Positions 1 through 8,027 of a DNA stretch of 64,000 nucleotides are shown here, in pieces (position 1 is the stretch's first letter; each line of letters begins with the position of its first letter). A model generated the notes under the pieces. The model had not been told where the DNA came from, ran no database searches, and saw nothing but the letters and a program-made list of their open reading frames with translations. A program made the translations under genes and the position numbers. This DNA comes from Pseudomonas sp. MWU13-2100. Lineage in GTDB: Bacteria; Pseudomonadota; Gammaproteobacteria; Pseudomonadales; Pseudomonadaceae. The stretch lies in NCBI RefSeq assembly GCF_023242365.1, contig NZ_JALLIX010000022.1, positions 1 to 64,000 on the forward strand, given 5' to 3'.

Positions 1-155
1 TTATTTTTTATGGCCCGGCTCCCCTATGGTCGATATCGCCTTATTGCTGTCGACGACGGAAACGGGTGATCGAGCGGGCGCATTAATGGCATCATGGCGG
101 ACTGTCGAGGTGCACGAGCGTGTGCGCTTATCTTTCGAGCCTGGAGAGTTGATGA

Positions 156-1409
156 ATGGCTGTGCAGCAAACCCTCACCGTGATCCCGCCGAACGCGTCC
201 CTGAACGGCAAGGTGACGCCGCCCGGTTCGAAGTCGATCACTAACCGGGCCTTGTTGCTCGCCGCCCTGGCCAAGGGCACCAGCCGCCTGTCCGGCGCGC
301 TGAAAAGCGATGACACCCGCCATATGTCCACCGCCCTGCGGCAGATGGGCGTGCAGATCGACGAGCCGGACGAGACCACCTTCGTGGTCACCGGCAACGG
401 CAAGCTGCAAGTGCCGGAACAAGCGCTGTTCCTCGGCAATGCCGGGACCGCGGTGCGCTTCTTGACCGCCGCGGTGACCACGGTCAACGGCCGCGTGGTG
501 CTGGATGGCGACCACTATATGCGCAAGCGCCCGATCGGCCCGCTGCTCGAAGCCCTGCAACGCGGTGGCCTGGACGTTTCCAGCGAGACGGGTTGCCCAC
601 CGGTGATTGTGAATGGGCGTGGCGGCGTGCAGGCCAAGCGTTTCGAGATCGACGGCGGCCTGTCCAGTCAGTACGTCTCGGCGTTGCTGATGCTGGCGGC
701 CTGCGGCGAGGCGCCGATCGAGGTGGCGCTGACCGGCAAGGACATCGGTGCCCGCGGCTATGTCGACCTGACCATCGCCTGCATGCAGGCCTTCGGTGCC
801 CGGGTGGAAGTGCTGGACGAGACCCTCTGGCGCGTCGCCGCCACCGGCTACCAGGCCTGCGACTACCGGATCGAACCGGACGCTTCGGCGGCCACTTACC
901 TGTGGGCGGCGCAAGCCCTGACCGACGGTCATATCGACCTGGGCGTGGCCGGTGCAGACTTCACCCAGCCGGACGCCAAGGCGCTGGAGCTGATCCAGCA
1001 GTTCCCGCACATGCCGGCCGTGATCAATGGTTCGCAGATGCAGGACGCGATCCCGACCCTGGCGGTGCTGGCGGCGTTCAATAAGACCCCGGTGCGTTTC
1101 GTCGAGCTGGCGAACCTGCGGGTCAAGGAGTGCGATCGGGTCCAGGCGCTGTTCGATGGCCTCAATGGTATTCGTCCGGGCCTGGCGAGCGTGGAAGGTG
1201 ACGACCTGCTGGTCGCCGCCGATCCGGCCCTGGCCGGCAGCACCTGCGATGCCCTGATCGACACTCATTCCGACCATCGCATCGCCATGTGCTTCGCCCT
1301 GGCCGGGCTGAAAGTCGCCGGTATCCGCATCCAGGACCCCGATTGCGTGGCCAAGACCTACCCGGATTACTGGAAGGCCCTGGCTTCGCTGGGCGTACGG
1401 TACGCCTGA
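156..1409 (+). CDS. aroA: 3-phosphoshikimate 1-carboxyvinyltransferase (EPSP synthase), stand-alone form
   Basis: This 417-residue enzyme joins shikimate-3-phosphate and phosphoenolpyruvate in aromatic amino acid synthesis, in the cytoplasm. The substrate-binding motif PGSKSITNRALLLAALA lies at residues 22-38, DTHSDHRIAM near residue 370 and the KTYPDYW tail near the C-terminus. ATG 156 follows GGAGAG at 143-148. Pseudomonads usually carry AroA as the C-terminal half of a TyrA-AroA fusion, so a free 417-residue copy is probably a second enzyme. The motif that reads GNAGTAMRPL in E. coli-type enzymes reads GNAGTAVRFL here, so the proline known to affect glyphosate sensitivity is a phenylalanine. 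The EPSP synthase call is firm; the claim that it is a paralogue is inference, because the rest of the genome is not visible. Confidence 0.95.
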   Translation: MAVQQTLTVIPPNASLNGKVTPPGSKSITNRALLLAALAKGTSRLSGALKSDDTRHMSTALRQMGVQIDEPDETTFVVTGNGKLQVPEQALFLGNAGTAVRFLTAAVTTVNGRVVLDGDHYMRKRPIGPLLEALQRGGLDVSSETGCPPVIVNGRGGVQAKRFEIDGGLSSQYVSALLMLAACGEAPIEVALTGKDIGARGYVDLTIACMQAFGARVEVLDETLWRVAATGYQACDYRIEPDASAATYLWAAQALTDGHIDLGVAGADFTQPDAKALELIQQFPHMPAVINGSQMQDAIPTLAVLAAFNKTPVRFVELANLRVKECDRVQALFDGLNGIRPGLASVEGDDLLVAADPALAGSTCDALIDTHSDHRIAMCFALAGLKVAGIRIQDPDCVAKTYPDYWKALASLGVRYA

Positions 1410-1418
1410 CGGATGCGA

Positions 1419-2069
1419 TCAGGCCCGGACCAGCGCCAGGCCCTGTTCGCTGATGTCGACGGCGACCTGCCGGTAATCGGCCAGCACCCGGTGCGGAGTT
1501 TCCATCGGGTGCGCGTGGGTGGCACTGATCACTACCACCCGGGCCTCAGCGGCTTCGCCGGCGCTGATGCCCGCTGGGGCATCTTCAAATACCAGACAGT
1601 CTTGTGGGTTGACGCCCAAGCGTTGCGCCGCCAGCAGGTAGCAATCGGGCGCCGGCTTGCCGTGGGCGATGTCTTCGGCGGTGATCACCAATGCGGGAAA
1701 GTCCAGGCCGGCCGCGGCCATCCGGCGTTCGGCCAGGGCCCGTGGCGCCGAGGTGACAATCGCCCAGCGCTCCGGTGGCAGGCTGGAGAGGAAGGCTTTC
1801 GCGCCCTCGATGGCGATCACGCCCTCGACATCGTCGATTTCGGCCTGGGTGATTGCCGCCGCTTCACGCTCGGGATCGACGCCCGGCAGGTTCTGGCGAC
1901 GCACGGTCTCGATACTGCGTACACCGTGAATGGTCTGCAGGAAGGCTTGCACATCGAGGCCGTGGCGCTTTGCCCATCTGGCCCAGACGCGCTCGGCGCT
2001 GGCGATGGAGTTGAGCAGTGTCCCGTCCATATCGAATAGAAACGCCGCGAATCGCTGACCTTCAACCAT
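1419..2069 (-). CDS. HAD-superfamily phosphatase (beta-phosphoglucomutase/sugar phosphatase-like)
   Basis: The 216-residue protein carries the full HAD set. FLFDMDGTLLNS near residues 11-22 supplies the nucleophilic Asp and the acid/base Asp, IVTSAPR around residue 104 is motif II, HGKPAPDCY supplies the lysine, and CLVFEDAPAGISAG supplies the metal-binding acid. A helical cap sits between motifs I and II, as in subfamily IA. Size and cap type match cytosolic sugar-phosphate phosphatases of the YfbT/YniC group. The substrate cannot be read from the sequence. It converges on aroA with a 9-base gap. GGAG stands 7-10 bases before the ATG. Confidence 0.85.
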   Translation of the reverse strand: MVEGQRFAAFLFDMDGTLLNSIASAERVWARWAKRHGLDVQAFLQTIHGVRSIETVRRQNLPGVDPEREAAAITQAEIDDVEGVIAIEGAKAFLSSLPPERWAIVTSAPRALAERRMAAAGLDFPALVITAEDIAHGKPAPDCYLLAAQRLGVNPQDCLVFEDAPAGISAGEAAEARVVVISATHAHPMETPHRVLADYRQVAVDISEQGLALVRA

Positions 2070-2162
2070 CTCTGTTCTCCGCTGTCAGCCCTGTTTGCAG
2101 GGCAAAGGCAGCATGCTAGCACGGGCTTTTTTACCGGTGCGCGGAGCAGGTCGACGGCTTGT

Positions 2163-2798
2163 TCAAGCGTCCTGGCGGTTATCCGCGGGTTCTGTTGGCC
2201 ATGTGATGCAGGGCAGGGCTTCGAACTGCGGGCGGGCGAACAGGTAGCCTTGGAAAAGTTCGACGCCCTCGGCAATCACCCGCATGTCGAGAGATCGACA
2301 CATGTTCAGCACGCTTTCGACGATGACCAGCCTTACCCGGTCGTCGTGGATATTTCGGATAAGCTCCATGTCCAGCTTGACGATGTCGGGTTGAAACTCG
2401 GCGAGAAAACAGAGCCCGGAATAACCTGCGCCAAAGTCGTCAATAGCGGTCTTGAAGCCTTGTTTTCTATATTCCAGCATAATTTGCTTGATGTGCTGCT
2501 TATAGACCAGGTACTCGTTTTTGGTGACTTCGAAGATGATTCGGCTGGTCGGGAAGTTGAAGCGTTTTGCCGCTTCCAGCGTGGCGCGGATGCAGGCCGC
2601 CGGCTGGTACACCGCATGGGGTAGGAAGTTGATACTGAGATAGCAGGGTATTGCGAGCCGAGCGGCCAATACGACAGCCTTTACCCGGAAGGCCTGATCG
2701 AATGCATAGCGATTGCTTTCACTAACCCGGCTCAAAATACTGTGGGCACCACTTCCATGTCCGGGAAATTCGACTTTTCCGAACAGTACGGGGTGATA
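2163..2798 (-). pseudogene. EAL-domain remnant (degraded c-di-GMP phosphodiesterase)
   Basis: The frame encodes recognisable EAL-family blocks: SRVSESNRYAFDQ, SINFLP, IFEVTKNEY, AIDDFGAGYSGL, DIVKLDMELIR, VIAEGVE and LFQGYLFARP. The front of the domain with the EAL signature is missing; reading upstream, an in-frame stop falls at 2799-2801, just before the first recognisable residues, and only a TTG could serve as a start inside. The glutamate normally found in FEVTE is a lysine. About 20 residues usually found between AEGVE and LFQGYLF are absent. These losses remove metal and catalytic ligands, so phosphodiesterase activity is not expected. It might survive as a c-di-GMP or protein binder, but a decaying gene is more likely. 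Confidence 0.7.
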
Positions 2799-3213
2799 TC
2801 AATGAGGTCATTTTGATATCGACTCTGTGTGAGGATAATTCCTGTACATCTGTTTTAAAGTGTATAGGAAATTATCGCGACAGGTCTTCGAGGCTATGCC
2901 TGTCTTTCGGTTTTTATCCTTTTTTTGTTGATTTTTTTGAGCGATCCTGTCGATAGCGCGACTTGTTCTCTTCGGTGCGGTCGAGCCGGCACGGCGCGTC
3001 GTATTGGAATCTGGCGGTTAAAATCACCAAGTAGGCGGGATTTTTGTGCCGTTCAGCACGGCTTCTGGTGCTCTGTATTGCTCTCAAACTCATGAATGAG
3101 CCGATCTGGCTCAAGCATTGGAAGCTTTCGATAAGACCTTTACAAAAAATAATTTTTGTATAATGTCTAGGGCGCTGTCCTGCGATAAGTCTGAGTCTAC
3201 GAGGTGTTCGAGC
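2799..3213. other. Intergenic region with a promoter for the lipoprotein gene
   Basis: No convincing gene is seen here. A perfect TATAAT hexamer at 3159-3164 lies about 50 bases before the lipoprotein ATG at 3214 and is a good sigma70 -10 candidate; the -35 is weak. A short hairpin (GACAGG 2879-2884 pairing with CCTGTC 2899-2904) is followed by T-rich sequence on the + strand, but no + strand gene ends there. Base composition is lower in GC than the flanking genes. Confidence 0.45.
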
Positions 3214-3750
3214 ATGCGGATCCTGCTGATGGCGCTTTGTTGCTTCTTGCTGGGCAGTTGCGGCAATGTCGAAGTCGATCACTACGCCGCCGAACGTCCC
3301 TCACTCGATCTGGTGCGCTTCTTTTCGCAACCGGTGGAGGCCTGGGGCATCTTCCAGAAGCGTTCGGGGGAGGTGGCCAAGCGCTTCCATGTACAGATCG
3401 CCAGCCGCCGCGAAGGTGAGCAACTGATTCTCGATGAACATTTCCTCTATAGCGACGGCAGCCGCCAGCAGCGGATCTGGACCCTGACCCCGGGGGCCTC
3501 CGGGCGCTGGACCGGCCGTGCCGCGGATGTGGTCGGCGAGGCGTACGGCGAAGTGGCGGGCAATGCCCTGCGCTGGCGTTATCAGATGAAACTGCCGGTG
3601 GACGGCTCGACCTGGGAGGTGAGCCTCGACGACTGGATGTACCTGATGGATGAGGACACCTTGATCAATCGTTCGAGCATGAGCAAGCTCGGCGTCGAAC
3701 TGGGTCAGGTGACCCTGTTTTTCCGCCGGCAGCCGGTGGTGTCGCAATGA
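3214..3750 (+). CDS. DUF3833-type lipoprotein
   Basis: The open frame can be extended upstream to 3118, but ATG 3214 gives a proper lipoprotein signal: MRILLM, a hydrophobic stretch and the lipobox LLGSC with the lipidated cysteine at residue 16. The mature part contains W/F-rich blocks (AWGIFQKRSGEV, DEHFLYSDGSRQQRIWTL, WRYQMKLPVDG, DDWMYLMDEDTLINRSSMSK) that I recognise from the DUF3833 family, single-domain envelope lipoproteins of about 180 residues with no known function. The stop overlaps the next start (ATGA), which implies translational coupling. Confidence 0.8.
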   Translation: MRILLMALCCFLLGSCGNVEVDHYAAERPSLDLVRFFSQPVEAWGIFQKRSGEVAKRFHVQIASRREGEQLILDEHFLYSDGSRQQRIWTLTPGASGRWTGRAADVVGEAYGEVAGNALRWRYQMKLPVDGSTWEVSLDDWMYLMDEDTLINRSSMSKLGVELGQVTLFFRRQPVVSQ

Positions 3751-3911
3751 ACCTTCAGGCTTTGAGTGAATGGGCCGCCGAAGGGCGTGTCCAGGAACTG
3801 GAGCTGCTTTTGCTGGAGGGCGGCTTCTACCTGCTGCGAGCTCGACTGGAGCAGGGCATGCGTACCTTGCTGGACGCGCGCGGTGAAGTGCTGCGGCGGT
3901 TATTTCCTTAA
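3747..3911 (+). CDS. Small hypothetical protein coupled to the lipoprotein gene (DUF6482-like N-terminus)
   Basis: The 54-residue frame starts at the ATG of the ATGA overlap with the preceding lipoprotein gene. It reads MNLQALSEWAAEGR, a Leu/Glu-rich strand (ELELLLLEGGFYLLRARL) and a basic tail. It resembles the first half of short DUF6482-type Pseudomonas proteins, which run to about 100 residues, so it may be a truncated member. The ATGA coupling is the best evidence that it is translated. Function is unknown. Confidence 0.55.
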   Translation: MNLQALSEWAAEGRVQELELLLLEGGFYLLRARLEQGMRTLLDARGEVLRRLFP

Positions 3912-3930
3912 AAAATTGCATGGCCTGGAG

Positions 3931-3995
3931 CTGTGGGAGCTTGACCGTCCCTTGAAATCACTTTCAAAAAACGGTCAAGACAGTTGCTCCTACAG
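3931..3995. repeat. REP-like inverted repeat
   Basis: CTGTGGGAGC at 3931-3940 is mirrored by GCTCCTACAG at the right end, with an inner pair GACCGT/ACGGTC and a central TTGAAA...TTTCAA pair, so the whole unit can fold into one long hairpin. This is the layout of Pseudomonas REP/REPIN elements. It follows the small gene and may act as a transcript-end structure. Confidence 0.6.
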
Positions 3996-4072
3996 GGGGG
4001 GGCAAGGTGTTCCGGTATTGCCTACACTTGATTGACAGCCCGGATGGTCCGGGCTGCTGACGCGAGGTGCGT

Positions 4073-4291
4073 ATGGATACTCAACCTGCTTTCCCGTTCA
4101 CGGCGTCTGCGCACTCGCGCGTCCAGGCCATGCCCTGGCGCAAGGTGCCGATCCCGGATGAGGATCAAGAGCCGCTCAGTGAGAGCCCGAGCGACGAAAC
4201 CGATCAAGAGGTGCCGCCGCAAACCTGGAAACACCCCGACGATGGCAAGAGCCTGTCGGAGCTTGACGAAGAACTGCCGCTCAAACCTTGA
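4073..4291 (+). CDS. Small acidic, proline-rich hypothetical protein
   Basis: The 72-residue product starts at ATG 4073, with GAGG at 4064-4067. A GTG six bases earlier is possible but less well placed. It is rich in Pro, Glu, Asp and Ser (PDEDQEPLSESPSDETDQEVPPQ), has no membrane segment or signal peptide and looks intrinsically disordered. A hairpin with a short U-rich tail follows directly, so it is a self-contained transcription unit. I do not recognise a family. Confidence 0.6.
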   Translation: MDTQPAFPFTASAHSRVQAMPWRKVPIPDEDQEPLSESPSDETDQEVPPQTWKHPDDGKSLSELDEELPLKP

Positions 4292-4293
4292 GA

Positions 4294-4326
4294 CACACGG
4301 CCCGGCGCGAAGCCGGGTTGTGTTGT
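4294..4326 (+). terminator. Rho-independent terminator after the small acidic gene
   Basis: CACACGGCCCGGC pairs with GCCGGGTTGTGTTG around a GCGAA loop, followed by TTGTTCGT. The stem has a G-U/mismatch bulge in the middle, so strength is moderate. Confidence 0.6.
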
Positions 4327-4455
4327 TCGTCTGCCGCTGAAAACCCGGGCTTCATCAACGTCGCTGCCGTGGCTAATGCTCTCCTTTGACTTGAAGGCAG
4401 CGGGGCAAGGGCTCATGATCGCTCACGACTTCATCTCCCTTTTCCAGGAAATCCC

Positions 4456-4755
4456 ATGAATCATGAAATTCGTGTTGTGGCCATCCTTCATGCCAAGCCG
4501 GGCAAGGCCGCCGAACTGGAACCCCATCTCAGGGCTTGCGTGGTCCCGTCCCGCGCCGAAGCCGGCTGTCGTGAGTATGTCCTGCATGTCGATCAGGCCG
4601 ACCCTGAGCGTTTTGTCTTCGTCGAGCGTTGGACCAACCATGACGCCATCGAACACCACCGCAACACCGAGCACTATCGGATCATGGCTGCTGCAATCGG
4701 CGATCTATTGAGCGAGCGCCAGGTCCTGCTGCTGGATGAGGTGCCTGGGCAGTAA
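4456..4755 (+). CDS. Antibiotic biosynthesis monooxygenase (ABM) domain protein
   Basis: The 99-residue single-domain protein has the dimeric ferredoxin-like ABM pattern: VVAILHAKPGKAAELEPHLRA, then SRAEAGCREYVLHVDQADPERFVFVERWTNHDAIEHHRNTEHY. The FVERWTNHDAIEHH block is the family signature seen in YgiN-type quinol monooxygenases and related small oxygenases or stress proteins. It acts in the cytoplasm without an obvious cofactor. AGGAAA lies 6-11 bases before ATG. The physiological substrate cannot be named. Confidence 0.85.
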   Translation: MNHEIRVVAILHAKPGKAAELEPHLRACVVPSRAEAGCREYVLHVDQADPERFVFVERWTNHDAIEHHRNTEHYRIMAAAIGDLLSERQVLLLDEVPGQ

Positions 4756-4800
4756 GTCTGATGAACCTGGCAGGCAAGCGCCAGGTTCGTTGCGGGGCGC

Positions 4801-5574
4801 TTAGAAGCGCACAGTGGCTCCGCTGGTGAACCAGCGGTCACGGTCGCCCGACAGGTGTTGACCGGCCACCAGGTCGATGTCGAGGTTTTTGCCAATATGC
4901 AGGCGCGGTCCGGCCTGCCATCCCTGATCGCCATCTTGTTGGCCGAAACGCTCTGCCACCAGGGTCAGCGATTTCAGTACGTCGTATTCCACACCGCTGC
5001 CCCAGGTCAGGCCCTCGCTGGGCGCGCCGTCGTTATGGGCGTGGTACCAGCCGCCGCTGACGGTCAGGCGCAAGGCTTCGAACGGCGTGTAGGTCAGTGG
5101 CAGCGCGAGGTCGGCGCCGTCGAAGGCATGCCGGCGAGCCGTGGCGAGATGGGCCTGGACCAGGACAGCGGCTTCGAGCCCCAGGGTTTGGCGAGTGAAA
5201 ATCGAGGCCTTGAAGTGTGGACTCAGCATCGTCGTGTGCTCGCCGTCATCGCGGCTGCGGTTGATGTCGGCACCGAGTTGCACGGAGGGCAGGCCGGTCG
5301 GCGTGCAGTCCGCCGACAGCACGGTTTCGCCGTTGGCGGCGTGGTGTCGACCGCTCTTGTACCAGGTGTCGATATTGCACTGGCCGGGGTCGTTGATGCC
5401 GCCATCGTCGACGACGTACGAGCCGCCGGCCGCATGGGCCCTGGAGTAGAGCGAAAGCAGCAGGAAGGTGCCGAAGGTGGCACCGACAAAGACCACCGAG
5501 CGCTGCAGGGCGCGCTGTTGGGCGGCGGGTAGGTGCTTGAGCAGGGAGTTGGAAATTGTTGTTTTTTCAGTCAT
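4801..5574 (-). CDS. Putative outer-membrane beta-barrel protein
   Basis: The 257-residue product has a long N-terminal region (about 30 polar or charged residues) and then one hydrophobic segment, VVFVGATFGTFLLLSLYSRAHA, that ends like a signal peptidase site (AHA-A). The rest is alternating strands (LRLTVSGGWYHAH, LTWGSGVEYDV, LTLVAERF, GWQAGPRLHIG, LDIDLVAGQH), and the chain ends in phenylalanine after TSGATVRF, the classic C-terminal outer-membrane signal. It overlaps the preceding SLOG-fold gene by 8 bases. No specific family is recognised. Confidence 0.6.
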   Translation of the reverse strand: MTEKTTISNSLLKHLPAAQQRALQRSVVFVGATFGTFLLLSLYSRAHAAGGSYVVDDGGINDPGQCNIDTWYKSGRHHAANGETVLSADCTPTGLPSVQLGADINRSRDDGEHTTMLSPHFKASIFTRQTLGLEAAVLVQAHLATARRHAFDGADLALPLTYTPFEALRLTVSGGWYHAHNDGAPSEGLTWGSGVEYDVLKSLTLVAERFGQQDGDQGWQAGPRLHIGKNLDIDLVAGQHLSGDRDRWFTSGATVRF

Positions 5575-5917
5575 GGTTAATGCTCCTTATTTCGATATTC
5601 ATGGCTTTGGCCTGGGCCAACAGTTCTTCGGTGTCGTGGCCGCCGGGAAAGGCAATCACCAGCTCCGGCTCGCTGTCCGTCAGCATGAACTGGTTGCGTC
5701 GGCGTTCGGCCTGCTTGCCGTAGAGCTGCCAATTGGACGGATAGCGCACCAGGTGCGTGCCGTTTTCCCGGGCCCAGTCCTCGACTTCGCTGCCCAGGAA
5801 CTGGTTGCCGCCGTGGATCAGGACGCTGATCCTGCGGGTCTGGTGATAAGCCTCAAGGGCCTTGCGACACATCGCCGCGTTCAGGTAGTAGCGACCGGCG
5901 CAGATCAGGACGCGCAT
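5567..5917 (-). CDS. SLOG/YspA-type nucleotide-binding-fold protein
   Basis: The 116-residue protein opens with MRVLICAGRYY, has LIHGGNQFLGSEVEDWAREN and closes with ELVIAFPGGHDTEELLAQAKAMNIEI. This G(G)-rich pattern is the Rossmann-like SLOG fold of the YspA/YAcAr group, proposed to bind nucleotides or ADP-ribose derivatives. Its start overlaps the end of the Na/Pi cotransporter gene by 13 bases, and its stop overlaps the outer-membrane protein gene by 8 bases, so the three are translated from one message. The biochemical role is unknown. Confidence 0.7.
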   Translation of the reverse strand: MRVLICAGRYYLNAAMCRKALEAYHQTRRISVLIHGGNQFLGSEVEDWARENGTHLVRYPSNWQLYGKQAERRRNQFMLTDSEPELVIAFPGGHDTEELLAQAKAMNIEIRSINHD

Positions 5918-7635
5918 GGGGAGTTGTCCTTGTCGATCAGGGGGGCGTCATTGAGTTCAAAGGCGTGCATGGACCCGGGAGCCGGCTCGTTCGCACCCAG
6001 GGGGCGGGCTTCCATGACACGTTCTCCCGAACGTTCGAGAACCGGATAAGCCAGTGCCGCGATGTGGTGGTGCACGCGCCGGTAATCGCGCAGCACCCGC
6101 TGGAAAATATCCCCGGATTCGGCCCAGGTGCTTTTGTCGGCGCTGAGTTTGCGAAAGTGTTCGCGGCTGGCGCTGGCTTCCAGGCGACGAATCACTTCCT
6201 TGCGCTCCACCAGGCGGTGCGCGGTGACGATGTCTTCGCGCAGGAACACCGTGACCGCCAGGCTCAGGCTTTCGCGCAGTTCTTCGTGCAGCGGATAGAT
6301 ATGCCCCAGCTCGAACTCGGAGAAACGTTCGCCACGGCGCCGACGGCGCGCTGCCAACTGGGCGAGGTTGCTGGAGAGGATGTCGCCGGCATGCTCCAGG
6401 TTGATCACGAACATGAGGATCTCCTGGGCGCGATCAGCATCCTCGTCGCTCAAGCCGTCCTGGCCGATGTCCGCCAGGTAGGCGCGGATCGCCGCGCTGA
6501 GCAGATCCAGGGATTGGTCGAGTTGACGGATATCCTCGGCCGACACTTCGCCGGGTTTCTGGAACAGCTGCAGTACCCGGTCGAGCATCACCGAGAGCAT
6601 GTCGGCGACGCGCAGGGCTTCGCGCACGGCGTTTGACAGGCCGATATTGGCCACTTCCAGGCCGGCCTCGTCGAGGTACTGCGGCATGCCCGGGTCGGCG
6701 GCCTGTTCCGGCGTCGGCAACAAGCGTGTCAGCCCTCTGGCGAGCGAGTCCACCAGGCCGATAAAGCCCAGGGCCAGGAGCAGGTTGAAGGCGATATGCA
6801 GGTAGACCACCAGGTGCGCGGGGGCGATGTTGGTGCCGGCCAGGCTCTTGCCCAGCAGATTGGCGAAGGGCAGCACCAGCAGTGCGCCAAACAACCGCAC
6901 CAGCAGATTGCCCAGTGGCAGGCGCCGGGCGACCGGAGTGCCGGCATTCATCACCGACGGCAAGGCGCCGCCGATATTGACCCCGAGCACCAGCGCCAGG
7001 GTGGTCACCGGCGACATCAGTCCGGTGCCGGCGAGGGAGACGATCAACAGGATCACCGCGACGCTGGAGTGGCACATCCAGGTCAGCAGCACCGCCACCA
7101 GCAGGGCGATCAGCAGGTCGCCGTCCAGGCCTTGCATGAGCACATGGAACAGCGGTGTGCTTTCCATCTGCCCCAGGGCCGCGCTCAGCAGGCTCAGCGC
7201 CAGCAGCATCAGGCCCAGGCCGATCAGGGCGCAGCCGACGCTTTCATAGCGTGAGTCGTCGCGCAGGCGGAATACCACGAAGCCCACCAGCAGCACCAGG
7301 GGGATGGCGATCGAGGTGTCGAAGCTGAGCAGTTGCACGACCAGGGTCGAGCCGATATTGGCCCCCAGCATCACGGCCAGCGCCGGGGCGAGGCTGAGGG
7401 TGCCGGCAGCGGTGAACGAGGTGGCCATGAGGCTTACCGCGGTACTGCTTTGCAGCACGCTGGTGATGCCGATGCCGCAGAGCAGGGCCTTCCAGCGTTT
7501 ATCGAGATTGCGTCCCAGGCCATTGCGCAACTGGGTGCCGAAGCCGCGCAGCAGGGCGGTTGAAATCATGTGGGTGCCCCATAGCAACAGGGCTATGGCA
7601 CCGGCGAGGTGGATCAACAGAGCGGTTCCAGACAT
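5905..7635 (-). CDS. Na+/phosphate cotransporter with C-terminal PhoU-like domain
   Basis: The 576-residue inner-membrane protein carries two inverted Na/Pi-cotransporter repeats. The first holds SVLQSSTAVSLM near residue 60 and the second MCHSSVAVILL near residue 190, each the QSS-type substrate signature. At least eight hydrophobic segments fill residues 1-300. From about residue 330 the chain becomes a helical bundle (VREALRVADMLSVMLDRVLQLF, FVINLEHAGDILSSNLAQLA), which is a PhoU-like regulatory domain. Length and order match bacterial NptA/YjbB-type transporters, whose known relatives move phosphate. It leads the overlapping set with the SLOG and outer-membrane genes. Confidence 0.9.
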   Translation of the reverse strand: MSGTALLIHLAGAIALLLWGTHMISTALLRGFGTQLRNGLGRNLDKRWKALLCGIGITSVLQSSTAVSLMATSFTAAGTLSLAPALAVMLGANIGSTLVVQLLSFDTSIAIPLVLLVGFVVFRLRDDSRYESVGCALIGLGLMLLALSLLSAALGQMESTPLFHVLMQGLDGDLLIALLVAVLLTWMCHSSVAVILLIVSLAGTGLMSPVTTLALVLGVNIGGALPSVMNAGTPVARRLPLGNLLVRLFGALLVLPFANLLGKSLAGTNIAPAHLVVYLHIAFNLLLALGFIGLVDSLARGLTRLLPTPEQAADPGMPQYLDEAGLEVANIGLSNAVREALRVADMLSVMLDRVLQLFQKPGEVSAEDIRQLDQSLDLLSAAIRAYLADIGQDGLSDEDADRAQEILMFVINLEHAGDILSSNLAQLAARRRRRGERFSEFELGHIYPLHEELRESLSLAVTVFLREDIVTAHRLVERKEVIRRLEASASREHFRKLSADKSTWAESGDIFQRVLRDYRRVHHHIAALAYPVLERSGERVMEARPLGANEPAPGSMHAFELNDAPLIDKDNSPCAS

Positions 7636-7659
7636 GAGGATTCTCCACGTACTGGTTTT

Positions 7660-7875
7660 TTACTTTCTGGGTGGGCGCAGCAACCTCACCGAGATACGAC
7701 TGATGCTGCTGGAGAACGCCAGCAGGTAGCGCATTTCGATAGCGGTCAGCGTCCCGCGAACATAGAGCTTCACGGTGACCCGCCTGACCACTTTTGCCGC
7801 TCGGGTCAGGAACAGGACCGACAGCGCCCGATAGCTGTAGTCGAGCACGGCGAGGAACTGGCTGAATGGTTCCAT
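7660..7875 (-). CDS. Small hypothetical protein with a hydrophobic centre
   Basis: The 71-residue frame begins MEPFSQFLAVLDYSYRALSVLFLTRAAK and continues as a basic amphipathic chain ending RLLRPPRK. GGAG lies 7-10 bases before the ATG, and the gene ends 24 bases before the Na/Pi cotransporter start, so it probably shares that transcript. It has no recognised domain. The spacing and ribosome-binding site are the only support. Confidence 0.45.
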   Translation of the reverse strand: MEPFSQFLAVLDYSYRALSVLFLTRAAKVVRRVTVKLYVRGTLTAIEMRYLLAFSSSISRISVRLLRPPRK

Positions 7876-7928
7876 GGTGGGCTCCGGGGGATGGCCGGGT
7901 TATCGGTGCCAATGGGTGAATACAAGGT

Positions 7929-8001
7929 GTGGGAGCGGAGCTTGCCCGCGAAGCTTTTGGCGGCCTCAAGGGCCCCTTCGCGAGCAAGCTCTGCTCCTAC
8001 A
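7929..8001. repeat. REPIN-like element (GGAGCGGAGCTTGC family)
   Basis: GTGGGAGCGGAGCTTGCCCG on the left is mirrored by CGCGAGCAAGCTCTGCTCCTAC on the right, with about 22 bases between the arms. This head type recurs at 41753, 52529, 60443 and 62950. It lies between the mgtA stop and the small gene upstream of the cotransporter. Confidence 0.8.
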
Positions 8002-8027
8002 GGTTCGGTGTGATCCTTGGCGCTGCG

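Noticed and set aside
24..1277. A 417-codon minus-strand frame opposite aroA
   Set aside because: It mirrors the aroA frame on the other strand, with His/Arg/Gln-rich low-information sequence and no start signal.
2879..2922. A hairpin with a T-rich tail on the + strand between the EAL remnant and the lipoprotein gene
   Set aside because: No + strand gene ends nearby, so a terminator role is not supported; the stem is only six base pairs.
2914..3282. A 122-codon minus-strand frame near the lipoprotein gene
   Set aside because: It has no domain, no ribosome-binding site and covers the lipoprotein promoter and start.
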